A stretch of 36,767 bases of DNA from Tetmemena sp. SeJ-2015 (lineage: Eukaryota > Ciliophora > Spirotrichea > Sporadotrichida > Oxytrichidae): the NCBI GenBank assembly GCA_027382625.1, contig JAJKFJ010022774.1, forward strand, positions 1 to 36,767, read 5' to 3'. A program made the position numbers and the translations under genes. Under the pieces are notes generated by a model that worked only from the letters and a program-made list of their open reading frames with translations, did not search any database and had not been told where the DNA came from. Shown here one piece after another: positions 22,768 through 32,410 of this stretch (position 1 is its first letter; each line of letters starts with the position of its first letter).

Positions 22768-23495
22768 TCACCGTTGCTAATTTAAGAATTTAAGAAGAAA
22801 CTCAAATTGAAACACAAATGAGAAACTCAGATGAGTTAGTTATCTGTGATTCTCATCTGCGTTATCTATGTAGAACAAAGCCACTTCCCTACAAGTTTTA
22901 AACCTCGAATTAATGCTTACGTGGCAACTCTATCCATACCATTTCTGAGCAAAGCTCTGAGTACATTTTCAGTGGTCTTGAGACGCCACTATGCAACCTG
23001 CCTTACTCTAGACTCTCCCTGATCTTCTCCGTACTCCAGCAGTTTCTTAAAGATGAATTCTAAAGTGAAGACTTTGTAGCGCATGCCATCTCCCTCTTCA
23101 CTAAGATTGTTGGCTTTGTCCATGGGGCCTCCGTAGTTCGGCTGACGTGGCAGCTCCTAGTAGTTTTTGTTGTAGGCAAAGACAGAACTATATAAAAGTT
23201 GAATGCGAGACTTGTAATCTTACTAGAGATAGTCAACTTGGGCTGTTTTGAGTGCTCTCAAAATCATTTCCTCGTCTATCTTTACGAAGTAGTAAGCAGT
23301 TAATTTGAAGAAAACAAACTAAAAAGCTCAAAATAATTGCTTTAATTGAAATGCTGGAGTGAGGATATGAAGGCGAAAAGAATGGGATACTTTAATTCCA
23401 AATATTTCTTCAAGGATAATATCACACTACAAAATAATCATATTTTAATAAAATACCATAAATACAAAATCAAAGATACTTATTTCGCTCCTCAT
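22768..23495 (-). CDS. Hypothetical protein, probable N-terminus of the GAF-domain gene
   Basis: From the ATG at 23495 to the TGA at 22768 the frame encodes about 200 residues after removal of two introns (23427-23465, 39 bp; 22889-22920, 32 bp) and one IES (23300-23347). The sequence begins MRSEISIFDF and includes YYFVKIDEEMILRALKTAQ, DYKSRIQLLYSSVFAY, GDGMRYKVFTLEFIFKKLLE and TENVLRALLRNGMDRVATE. It looks mostly alpha-helical and I recognise no family. The last 20 residues before the TGA are AT-driven and atypical. A GAGAA repeat (one copy in the DADENH-coding stretch, one just after ATG 22740) would remove 117 bp in frame and fuse this ORF to the GAF gene as FYIDNADENCMYFGNID. I favour that single-gene reading. 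Confidence 0.5.
22889..22920 (-). other. Spliceosomal intron, 32 bp
   Basis: On the minus strand it starts GTAAGCATT and ends ACTTGTAG. Splicing joins GMDRVAT to EVALFYIDNADEN. Confidence 0.65.
23300..23347 (-). other. IES, pointer TTAATT
   Basis: TTAATT at 23300-23305 and 23342-23347. Removing 42 bp eliminates a TGA and joins HILTPAFQ to LTAYYFVKIDEE. Confidence 0.7.
23427..23465 (-). other. Spliceosomal intron, 39 bp
   Basis: On the minus strand it starts GTATTTATGG and ends TTTTGTAG. Splicing keeps frame and joins SIFDF to CDIILEEIFGIK. Confidence 0.5.
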
Positions 23496-23689
23496 TAACA
23501 AATTTGCTAAGCGTATATTTATACAAAGATCTAATTGGAAATTTTTTAGTAGATTGTAATAAAAGTAGAAAATTATTTCATATATGGGAAATAATTTTCC
23601 CTTTTTGTCGTTTTTAATACCTTATACAATCAAAATTTATTCATTAAACATATGATGCATATTCTATTTTTATGTTATTAAAAATAATA

Positions 23690-25174
23690 ATGTCGGACTC
23701 GAATACTTTCAAGAGGAGGAAGGACTTCGAAGACAACTAGAGTGCCTATGGGCAGTCAAACAAAGGCTCCGAAGCTCCCAACCAATCAGTCAAGCTTCCC
23801 AATGAAAAACAGAACAACAGCCTCACCACCACTACCAAGAAAGTGAATCAATTATTATGTTTCTGTTTGAACCCTTTGGATATAACTATTTCAAATGCTC
23901 CCAACAAAGAATCATATTGTCGGTTGAACGTCAACAGCATTAATGCCCCAGAGTAAGTTATAAACTAGGAAACAGCTTCTCCCCCATTCTCATCCATTAA
24001 TTCCTCATTCAAGAAATTAGTATCTGTCTCATTTTTGCAAAATGAGTTGCCCTTTATTAGAGTGGGATTATTTGAGGGTGCTGATCTATAATTAGCCATT
24101 GCTTGCTTGGATAAGCAGATATACTTTTAATTTTCAGTTTCTATTTTGCACAAATTTGATGAAATATTTTGCTGACTGGATCCTTTAGGCTGCAGCTGTT
24201 CGATATTAAAAACGCCCGACTCCAACACATTTACAATGAGGAAAGAGATGAGCTGGAGAAGAACTTTGCAGATATAAAAAAGATCTTTGACACCAAAACT
24301 TTCAAATACGAGGTCCTCATCTCTTTATTAGATGAGAATATAATGTAATAATAGTTTATATTAATTTCTTTTTGGGTTTGCGTGCATCTGGAGAGATTAG
24401 ACCTGGCTTAGTTGATCTACGACTAGGATCCGATTCTGGAAAAGATTTTGCAAAACATGCGCAAGGCAGGCAAGGAACTCTTAGAGACTGAGAACGCAAA
24501 GAAGGAAAACTATTTCACTAAACTTAACCAGTAGAATCTCAATGCATTCAATAATTCAATAATTTTGTATTTTATGATGTCGAAGTTGATGAATAAATAT
24601 GTGAGATTGTTTCTGAAGAAAACGGCCACACCAGGCAACGCCATGAATCTGTCCCAGAATAATAATAAGGAGAAGGCAGGGAGCGAGGACAATTTTCAAA
24701 TTGGTGGAAGCACCAAAGGTGGTCCCAAAATCAGATCATCATTCATTCTTACCTCAAATATCTTTTTACTTTAAGTTTTTTTCATTCTATAGAGCAGTAA
24801 TTTGATAATTAACAAAACTAAGGGCAACAACGACAGCCAAATCTTAAACAACAATCATAAAATATGTTTTAATACACTTATTTTTTATTATAACGTGGAG
24901 CGAGGAAGTACGAAGAAATCGCATCTGCAACCGTTAGAGTCTATGCCGATTGGAATTAACACTGACAAGGAACTTTTGGAAATTTAATTCTTGTTGAAGA
25001 ACTAGCAAGGCCTCACTTTCAACACGAATGTCATGAGAATAGCCCTAAACATGCAGGAAGAGAAGATTGCAAGTCTCATAGCTGCTTACTACTACAAAAG
25101 CCAAGCACAAAATACATAAATAATATAATTTGATTTAACTATTTATATTTATGAAGAATCAGAGGCAACCAGAG
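23690..25174 (+). CDS. Unrecognised helical protein, 3' end unresolved
   Basis: Starts at ATG 23690 (MSDSNTFKRRKDFEDNQSAY), 195 bp from the divergent minus-strand start at 23495. After the block at 23953-24188 is spliced out the frame continues LQLFDIKNARLQHIYNEERD, then LAQLIYDQDPILEKILQNMR, NYFTKLNQ, a Lys/Asn/Gly-rich linker, and GLTFNTNVMRIALNMQEEKI with SLIAAYYYKS near 25,100. Pairs of short helices with Leu/Ala spacing recall ankyrin-type repeats, but no canonical repeat is seen, so that is a weak guess. IESs at 24328-24401 and 24742-24788 are supported; a further AAC-flanked insertion near 24846-24894 is likely. No convincing stop follows: the frame drifts into AT-rich sequence after about 25,120, so the 3' part may lie elsewhere or the gene may be broken. 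Confidence 0.55.
23953..24188 (+). other. Probable intron, 236 bp
   Basis: Starts GTAAGT and ends CTTTAG. Splicing joins VNSINAPE to LQLFDIKNAR in frame. It is much longer than the other introns here, so it may contain a nested IES. Confidence 0.55.
24328..24401 (+). other. IES, pointer TTAGA
   Basis: TTAGA at 24328-24332 and 24397-24401. Removing 69 bp keeps frame and joins YEVLISLL to DLAQLIYDQDP. Confidence 0.55.
24742..24788 (+). other. IES, pointer TTCATTCT
   Basis: An 8 bp repeat at 24742-24749 and 24781-24788. Removing 39 bp keeps frame and joins GPKIRSSFIL to QSSNLIINKTK. Confidence 0.7.
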
Positions 25175-25828
25175 CAGTAATTTAATATTAATCACTTGAA
25201 TATTGTTAATTGATAAAGATAATTATAATTTTTTTGTCATAGATTCATCTCAAGTTGATGAAGATAATGAAATTTTAAATTTTTATTTTTAAAATTAGAA
25301 ACGTTTTTAAAATAAAATTTTAAAAATTAATTTTTTTGATTATTTTTTAAATTAAAAATTTAAAAATTTTTTTAAAATTTCTTTTAAAATAATTTTAAAA
25401 AAGGGATTGTTAATAATTTTTTAGGAGAGATTCATAAATCAGTAAATTCTAACTAAACTCTAATAAATTTTATTAAGTCTAATTTAATAATTAGAGTAAA
25501 TAGAAAAAAAGAGAACTAAAATAAGCGATCTAAATTATTCCAACAATAACTGGCGTTTTCCTTAATGAATAAATTAATTTGTATTTCTTGAAGTGGAAAT
25601 AGATGATTGCTTTTCAAAAAAATAAATAAAAACTCAAGAAAGTGAAAATAAGTTGTGTAAAATTAATTTCTTGATTATACCTGAGAATCTAAAGGAAAAT
25701 AATTCTAAAATACAAATCACTTCTTGTGAGATTATCTTTCTTCTTCTAATTAAAACCTCTTTATTTTCGTTAATTTTTAAAAGAATGGCTGCTCCTGACG
25801 CTCTCCAACTCCATCAGCAAAAAAAAGA
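25175..25828. other. AT-rich spacer, no gene seen
   Basis: Extremely AT-rich between about 25,200 and 25,640, including long A/T runs. A 64-codon frame at 25653-25847 has no recognisable features. Probably intergenic, germline-limited DNA. Confidence 0.45.
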
Positions 25829-26111
25829 CGCAGTTTGCTCAAGATAACACGAGAGCTTGCCCCAGCCAGTCTGACCTTCACGACGAGGCCGATCTCAACT
25901 CAGTCGACGGGGGAGCTGCAGTTCCAATCTCCCTCGACCATCTTTAGCTCTCACCCTCGGCAATTCCGAGCGACCCAAGGTCAGTGAGAGGTCGAGCAGC
26001 CGACTGAGTTGAGGTCGGCCTCGGTGGCTAGCTGCGTGCTGCTCGACCGGCAGGAGTCGTGTAGGTCAGAATGGCTGGGTCGAGCTCCCGTGCTAGCTTG
26101 AGCAAACTGCG
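25829..26111. mobile_element. GC-rich foldback (MITE-like) element, 283 bp
   Basis: The outermost 15 bp, CGCAGTTTGCTCAAG at 25829-25843, are exactly the reverse complement of 26097-26111. The match continues inward for about 60 bp with mismatches (including the CCCAGCCA and CTGACCT words) and resumes after an extra segment of about 30 bp in the right arm at GAGGCCGA and CTCAACTCAGTCG. The G+C content contrasts sharply with flanks that are A/T runs. There is no ORF with coding character. The structure fits a non-autonomous foldback transposable element or a large hairpin. Confidence 0.7.
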
Positions 26112-26279
26112 AAGAAAAATCAAGCAGAATAAGAATAAATATGGGCTATCTAATAATAAATAAGAAAGATGAAGAACATCAATAACTACGCATCTTTTCA
26201 CTTGATGTTCTCGTGAGTGCTCTGACCTAGGCAACAGCAAATAATAATAAGGGGGCGGGCTCTTCATAATTTAAAATTT

Positions 26280-27990
26280 GAATTTAAAAGATGGAAAACC
26301 TAGCTAAAGAAAAGTACAACCTTACAAAACAAGCTAAACTTAATGTTGGGAAAACGAAACCCAAAAACAAGATGCTGTGTGCACTAAGGCAAGGGAGAGC
26401 TCTCTAAAACTTGGCTCACAAAGAGATCTCTGTGTTTTTAAATTTGTAAAAGCAAATTTGAGAAGTCGGGGGGGGCGTTTAAACTATCGCACCTGATGCT
26501 CCCTTGTTGCTCCCCAGAGTCAATGGGGGAAAGAAAATTTTTTGAATCGAGTAATGTCAAGACAGTTTGAATATCCTGACCCCTCAAGCGGCACATAAAG
26601 GAAGTCCACTCAGAAAAACCCTAAGATCTATATGAAGCTTAGAAAGTGGACGGTCGCTTTTCCTTGCTCAATTTGTGGCAGAATTCTCTCACTCTGTTTC
26701 CTCAAGAAACAGGAGAAGAAGCACATCTGAGTTCGAATTGGGGATAAAAAAACTTTAAAGATGGGCCAGCTAAGAGGAAGCACGATCCCTTGACAAGGTT
26801 CAACTAAAGAGGAAGCAAGAGGAGAAGAAGAGGAAGATTGAGTTCATGAATCAAAACCTTATTTTATGGTGTCAGTAAATTTTTTCAGCTAGCTCAAAGC
26901 AAAACTCCATGCTTGAGATTTAACTTTGGAGGGGTTGTTCAAAATTACCCCCACCTTGCTATGCGAACGAAAGCCCATCTTTCAAGAAGAGTATCTTACA
27001 AAACTTCCCTTACGAATACTTGTAAAGAAGGGGAAAAGAAGGTCTTGAGTTCCGAAAGAACTGACATGTTTTAGAGAAGCGAGGGACAAAAAATTTAAAG
27101 TACATTCTTTTTCTTTTGGTGTTCTTTTTCGATCTGATTTCATCGCCATTCCCTTCCTAAATGGGAGTCACACTAAGAAATTTTTCCCGCACGAGGCGCA
27201 ACAAGTATAGCTTACTGCTATTTTCCCCTGACCTCTTAGAGGGTGATGGAGTTGCATGGTTTTGGGGTTGTGCACAGAGATTCAACCGAAAACATATGAA
27301 AACTTTGAAAAGTCAGAGCAACTGTCATAGATTTAAAGGTTGTTAAAAAAAATTTTAGGAACATCGGTGCAAGGAACTGCAGGCAATTCCCATAGAGACA
27401 GACTTGGCTCAAAGGTTTGTGCAGTGGGACATTTGGTCTATAGTTGAATATACTTTAATGCGATATGAAACCAGAGGGGAAAACTTCTAGTTTTTAAAGT
27501 GAAGAGGATGCAATATAATTCGCAACAACATTGTAAGATAGACAAGGTATCAGAACCTTTGAAAAAGTTAGAGAGTAATAATCAAGCAAACCATAAACCT
27601 TTTAAATCAGTTACTGAGATGAGGGAAACATTAAAGGTATAAATTCAGAGAATATGAGACAAGTCAAGGGGCACCTTCCTAAAGACTTTTAATGCCTTTT
27701 AAAATTAAAATTTACTGATTATAATATTAATAAAGAAATTAATTAACACAATTATTTTCGCTCTCTTATTAAAATTTTAATTAAGTCTATTTTTATGTAG
27801 GAAGAGAAGATTTTAAACCTCCTCTAAAAAGTAATTAACTTTATTTAATGTTTAGAATTAGATGCAATCAGAGAGCAATATAAATTTGCATTCTATTCAT
27901 TCCTTAATAAAGGGATAGTTAAAATTGATAAAAAATGAATGAAGTTATTTTTAGTTTTTTAGTGAAAGAGTTTTTGAATTAAAAAAAAGC
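26280..27990. other. Decayed or low-quality stretch with short open pieces
   Basis: Short frames occur but none is sustained. One starts at the ATG near 26,291 (MENLAKEKYNLTKQAKLNVG, about 65 codons). Another has a Cys pair, FPCSICGRILSLC, followed by Lys-rich residues and His near 26,650-26,730, reminiscent of but not matching a zinc finger. A third, QWDIWSIVEYTLMRYETRGE, lies near 27,420-27,490. Inflated homopolymers (a G run of 8 near 26,470) resemble the damaged block at 8.3-9.7 kb. These may be transposon remnants; I cannot assign them. Confidence 0.35.
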
Positions 27991-28001
27991 TGCTTTATAA
28001 A

Positions 28002-30842
28002 TCAATCAATAATTAGTCTTTTATTATTTATTTCTGCAGCAGCAGATTCTTTTTACACTATTTAAAGCATTTTTTGTTATAATTTATAATTGAGATTCCG
28101 TAAGCAGTGAAAACAATCTTTACTTTAATTGAAGAAATTGAATATTTTTTAATATTTATAATGAACGATCATAGTGAGCAAAAATGAGATGATCAAGATT
28201 ACTCCTATAGCTACTGGCTTTTCCTTTGTAAATAAAAATTATATTTCCTTGAAGGTGTCCTTGATTAATTTATTTTTTGATTCCGGTAATGCAGTTCTTG
28301 GTAGGAGATCCCTCAGTCACGTTTCTAAAGAAGAAGAAAATATAATAATAGGCTTTATTTTTTATTTCATTAAATTTCATTTATTTCCAATTTCACTACA
28401 AGATATTTAAATAAGACATCTTTAAAAAGAAACTAACAATAAATAGCAATTAAAGCGATATTTTTGTTAGAAGAAAATGCCTGGCTTGCAGATACCGTTG
28501 CACATGAAATCGCTCTCCAATACGTAATTTAAAAAACGATTAAGAATGAGTTTAAAAGAGTATTAAATGTAGAGATTAAATCCTTGGTGTCACCATCGAT
28601 GTCAGCTACGTTAAACTAAGACACTATTTATAATAAATGATAAATAATAGAATTAATTTACTTGAAAAGGTATTGGCTGAGCTTTTGAGGAAAGTGTAGC
28701 AGTCCCAGAATGTGGAGTAGGAGGTTGTTCCAGTAGGTGCCAAGTACATCTTATAAAATATAAAATATCTGTGTATAGCCAACCTTGTTCTAAAACTATT
28801 TAATATTTTAATTATAAATAAAGGTTGTTAGATTTGGTTCTATTAAGTGAGTTCAAAAGAGTTTAGGGAGGTTATTTTTCTTATTTTAAGATATTAAATT
28901 AAAAAAGATTGTTAATTCTTAATGCATAGATGATTTAAGACCCCGTGAGTTTCGTCAAAGAGATTTAAGTTGGTTGCAGTAGGGCATGGGCATCCAAGCA
29001 TAGAAGTAGTTGTGGCCGTGCAGTAGTACTTAGCTCATTCATTTAATGATAAATTAAATAAGTAAAATGCAGCTGTATTGTTTCTCATAGTTGTGTCTAA
29101 GTCTGAAATGGCGTCTGTGATGAATTGAAGTCTGGAATCTAGTTTCCTATCGCAGAAGTCATCAATGAATTTCTGTGATTGAGCTATAACAAGCAAATTA
29201 AAGCTTAAAAAATAATTAAAAATATAAGCATGAGAACTTCATTCAACATTTGCATTTAGCTTACATCCAATAGCAATGAAGACTATTCCTAAGATAAGGA
29301 AAATTATGCCGAAGAGAACTCCCCATAGTGCATCCTATTCAGCAAAATTAGTTTGAAATCAATTGTGACAAATTTAAATTTTAATAATAGGCCATTTGAA
29401 ATTTAGACATAAAAGCGAGCAAGTCATTAAGCTAACGCCTTCAACTCCTACTTTAGGAATCTGATATAGCAGAGATCTCTTAACTTTCTATGATTTTGTG
29501 GGTAACTTACACAAATAGTCAAGCACTTGAAGCATCCCTTCTTTTTGTAGCATAAAAATGAGGTAAGGGACAGCAAAGCCATGATAAGACAGAGTGACGC
29601 CAGTCCCATTAATTTATTAAGTCTAAATGTTTATAAATTGATCCCATTACGAAACCGAGCGCACCATTTCCAATTTTGCTACCATCGTTCTTCAGGAAAG
29701 ACCATGAATTAAATACGTTAAAATTGTAAACAATTAAAATTAAATTTCTTAAGAGAGCTCCATAAATGTAAAGGAGGATGGCAGGTACCTAAAAACAAAG
29801 ATTAGTATGGATGAGAATTTAATAAAAAAGAGAATTAAATTAGTTATTAAATTAAAATGAATAAATCAGTGACAGTTGAACTATCTCAGATTTAAATAAT
29901 AATTAGACCATTCGATTCAGCATAAAATTTTAAGAACTTTTTATCCTTGCAACTTTTGTGTGGAGCGCTCATTAAAGAGTTATAAGCGACACAAGTTATA
30001 ATGAAGAAGATGATGAAGAATGCGCGAGTCATATCTCACTGCTGAGAGGTGCGACGAAGATGATTAAAGAACAAACTCACATTTATTTTTAATGAGCTAT
30101 CGAAGAAGTTGCAGATCAGGGGTGCTTGAACGATTTCAACTGACACGAAGTTGCAATTCTCCATTTATTATTTTAACCAATCAACGATTTTTATTAAAAT
30201 TTTACTATAATGCTTTTTTTGTAACTAAGCATGTAAAACATGTGATGATCGTAAAATGTGAGCACCGAATATATATTTGAGGCGTTAAATTGCTGTTGCA
30301 TTTCAAAAATGGATGCAATTATTCTCAAAACACTTAGAAATGTGCTATTGTCATAGTGTTAGCCTCAATAATCTATTTTAGAAAAAATCTATGTAATTTC
30401 AGTAAAAATAGTGTCCTTAAATTGCTTATTTTAGATTGACTTTGGCTAAAAAGTAAGGGAAAACGACCTTATAATTGCTGTAAGTAAAGTATAGTAAAAT
30501 TTTAGGAATGTAAATTATAATCAATTTCAAAAAATCAGCACTTATAGTACTGTTTAGTGAAACCAACTATTATCCTATGTAAGTACTGTAAAAAAAATTA
30601 ATCGAAATTACCTTTTTTCATATTAATTTTAGAAGTGCTTAGGCCTCCTAGGAGTTCTCACTGTATTTTTTAGCATTTTTTATTACAAATTTTACTCCTC
30701 CTGTCAACTTTTGAAGGGAATTCCAAAGATTTTGGGAAATCGAAGCTGAACGAATAATATTAAAAGGATGACTTACAAATAGGAGGAGAGCGCAGGCAAG
30801 CAGGACCCACCTCAGTTTTTGTTCTTTGCAGCAGTAGCACAT
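28002..30842 (-). CDS. Tetraspanin-like four-pass membrane protein, IES-interrupted
   Basis: Starts at ATG 30842 (MCYCCKEQKLRWVLLACALL) and is spliced to VPAILLYIYGALLRNLILIV. TM2 is ASLCLIMALLSLTSFLCYKK, and TM3 is ALWGVLFGIIFLILGIVFIA. A Cys-containing extracellular loop follows (DDFCDRKL, KYYCTATT, LGCPCPTAT, TFWDCYTFLKSSA, ESDFMCNGICKPGIFF, TKNCITGIKD), and TM4 is PVAIGVILIISFLLTMIVHY. Four membrane segments with a large Cys-rich loop between TM3 and TM4 are the tetraspanin plan, although the canonical CCG motif is replaced by CNGIC/CPC patterns. Six IESs and four introns are placed; one in-frame insertion of roughly 200 bp near 28,750-28,930 has no pointer assigned. The stop at 28002 is provisional. 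Tetraspanins organise membrane microdomains; the specific role here is unknown. Confidence 0.65.
28220..28250 (-). other. IES, pointer TTTCCTT
   Basis: TTTCCTT at 28220-28226 and 28244-28250. Removing 24 bp joins IKDTFKE to KPVAIGVILI in frame. Confidence 0.75.
28261..28282 (-). other. Very short IES, pointer TTGATT
   Basis: TTGATT at 28261-28266 and 28277-28282. Removing 16 bp shifts frame so that NCITGIK continues as DTFKE. Confidence 0.7.
28332..28477 (-). other. IES, pointer AGAAGAAAA
   Basis: A 9 bp repeat at 28332-28340 and 28469-28477. Removing 137 bp joins GICKPGIFF to FFRNVTEGSPTKN in frame. Confidence 0.65.
28529..28580 (-). other. IES, pointer TTAAA
   Basis: TTAAA at 28529-28533 and 28576-28580. 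Removing 47 bp joins DGDTKDL to NYVLESDFMCNG in frame. Confidence 0.65.
28606..28661 (-). other. Spliceosomal intron, 56 bp
   Basis: On the minus strand it starts GTAAAT and ends ACGTAG. Splicing joins KSSANTFS to TDIDGDTKDL. Confidence 0.55.
29032..29074 (-). other. IES, pointer AGCT
   Basis: AGCT at 29032-29035 and 29071-29074. Removing 39 bp eliminates a TGA and joins TTMRNNTA to KYYCTATT. Confidence 0.6.
29184..29264 (-). other. Spliceosomal intron, 81 bp
   Basis: On the minus strand it starts GTAAGCTAA and ends GTTATAG. Splicing joins IVFIAIG to SQSQKFIDDFC, directly after TM3. Confidence 0.7.
29335..29510 (-). other. Probable intron, 176 bp
   Basis: On the minus strand it starts GTAAGTTACC and ends CTGAATAG. 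Splicing joins FKCLTIC to DALWGVLFGI. Long for this gene set; it may contain an IES. Confidence 0.6.
29604..29649 (-). other. IES, pointer TCCCATTA
   Basis: An 8 bp repeat at 29604-29611 and 29642-29649. Removing 38 bp corrects the frame and joins NGALGFVMG to LASLCLIMALL within the second membrane segment. Confidence 0.8.
29789..30776 (-). other. Long intron or intron plus IES, 988 bp, with internal ORF pieces
   Basis: Bounded on the minus strand by GTAAGTCATCC and TTTTTAG; splicing joins ALLLF to VPAILLYIYG. Inside are two unexplained minus-strand stretches with coding character: MENCNFVSVEIVQAPLICNF from ATG 30162, and MTRAFFIIFFIITCVAYNSL near 30,032, which looks like a signal peptide or membrane segment. 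They could be exons of another small gene, or alternative 5' exons. Confidence 0.4.
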
Positions 30843-31380
30843 AGTGGATAGTCAAGATATATTGTGATGATAGTATAACTGGCTGTAAACTATAGAACAA
30901 AATAGTTTGTAAGAATCAAATTATATTACATATTTAGGCGTTCGAATAAATAAATCAAAGTTTTATCAGAATTAAAGATAATTATAGTCTATTATTGCTT
31001 GGAAAATACACCATTAATTTATTTGAGAAGAGTTTTAATTAAATGATAATAATAATCTATTCTAGTCTGGGGCTGGGAAGGCTGAGATTAATAAGACTAT
31101 CATCTCGTCAGATTATTATCAAAACTACTCTTCCAAAGAATTTATAGTTCATGAACCTCTACACATCATTATAATATTGACTTTAAATATTATTTCACTT
31201 TTATTATTTCTATGGATAGCGTCTAGTCAAAATTGCTTAAACCTTATTGCGAGAATACAAAAGAATTAATTGTCATTAATTCATCTTAAATGGAAATTTC
31301 TATGTTATTTTATTTTTAGAATACTAAATATATTATGCGAATATGAGGGTATCTGTATTGTTTATTATTATATATAAAAG
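30843..31380. promoter_or_regulatory. Intergenic region upstream of RPL10
   Basis: AT-rich and non-coding, between divergent genes. It must carry the 5' flank of RPL10 and probably the macronuclear chromosome end(s), but no specific element was identified. Confidence 0.3.
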
Positions 31381-32056
31381 ATGGGAAGAAGACCAGCTCG
31401 TTGCTATAGATACCAAAAGGGTAAGCCTTACCCCAAGTCCAGATACTGCCGTGGTGTCCCCGACGCCAAGATCAGAATGTTCGACATCGGCAAGAAGAAG
31501 GCCAAGTTCGACGAGTTCCCCTACTGCGTTCACTTGGTGTCCGGCGAGAAGGAGCAAATCACCTCCGAGGCTCTTGAAGCTGCCCGTATTGCCTGCAACA
31601 AGTACATGTCCAACAAGTGCGGAAAGGAACAAATATCAAATAGAAATGCACATAATGAAGGAAGGTTTCCACATGAGAACCAGAAAGCACCCCTGGCACG
31701 TTATCAGAATCAACAAGATGCTTTCCTGCGCTGGAGCTGATAGACTCCAGCAAGGTATGAGAGGTGCCTTCGGAAAGCCCTACGGCAAGTCTGCTCGTGT
31801 CAACATTGGTGACATCATCATCTCGATCAGAACCACCCTCCCCAACATCGAACATGCTAAGGAGGCTCTGAGAAGATCCATGTTCAAGTTCCCCGGCAGA
31901 CAGAAGGTTGCTCTCTCCAGAAAGTTCGGCTTCACCAAGTTCACCAGACAGCAGTTCCACAGACTCCAGAACGAAGGCAAGGTCGTTCCTGATGGTTCCA
32001 ACGTCAAGATCATCAGCAACCACGGACCTCTCTCCAGACTGGCCATGTTCAAGTGA
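31381..32056 (+). CDS. RPL10: 60S ribosomal protein L10 (uL16), split by one IES
   Basis: The start [20 protein letters not shown] and the blocks [52 protein letters not shown] and [14 protein letters not shown] identify eukaryotic RPL10/uL16, a large-subunit protein placed late in 60S maturation near the peptidyl-transferase centre. After removal of the 34 bp IES the protein is 213 residues, the normal family length, ending LSRLAMFK before TGA at 32054. The first half lies in one frame and the second in another; the 34 bp insertion explains this exactly. Glutamine appears only as CAA/CAG, in contrast to the neighbours, and codons end preferentially in C or G, as expected of a highly expressed gene. 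The next gene starts 354 bp downstream on the same strand. Confidence 0.97.
31624..31663 (+). other. IES in RPL10, pointer AAGGAA
   Basis: AAGGAA at 31624-31629 and 31658-31663. Removing 34 bp gives [16 protein letters not shown], matching the conserved CGK(D/E)GFH region. The insert has no GT, so it cannot be a GT-AG intron. Confidence 0.93.
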
Positions 32057-32410
32057 GCGGAGCAGAGCTAGGCAGTGAGTGACTTTGCACGCACAGACTG
32101 AGTCTTCGTACTAGATGTCTTAGCTGCCGTTGAGCGCGATTAGCTGTCTCAGCAATTATTCAATAAGAACTTTACTCCTACAACCTATTTTTTTCAAATT
32201 ATATAATTTGCCTCTGGTATCTTATAATCGATTAACTATTTAGGGCTTCACACCCCCACCTACTCGCGCTCTCTCAATCTTCACATCCTTCAAGATTCTC
32301 CTAATTCTACTCATAAGGAACTATCGCATTCTCACTTTTAAAGTAGAGCAGAGTTGTGGAAGTAGAGGTCGGCTGATAATATAATAATTAATAAAGGAAA
32401 GAAATATAAA
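32057..32410. other. Intergenic, no gene seen
   Basis: 3' flank of RPL10 and 5' flank of the next gene; mixed composition with no sustained frame. Confidence 0.4.

Noticed and set aside
31630..31657. RPL10 insertion as a spliceosomal intron
   Set aside because: No GT donor exists in or at the edge of the insert, while a 6 bp repeat explains it exactly.
31333..32052. Open frames antisense to RPL10 (31333-31632, 31559-32023, 31780-32052 minus)
   Set aside because: They are shadows of the GC-biased RPL10 coding sequence; the sense protein is unmistakable.
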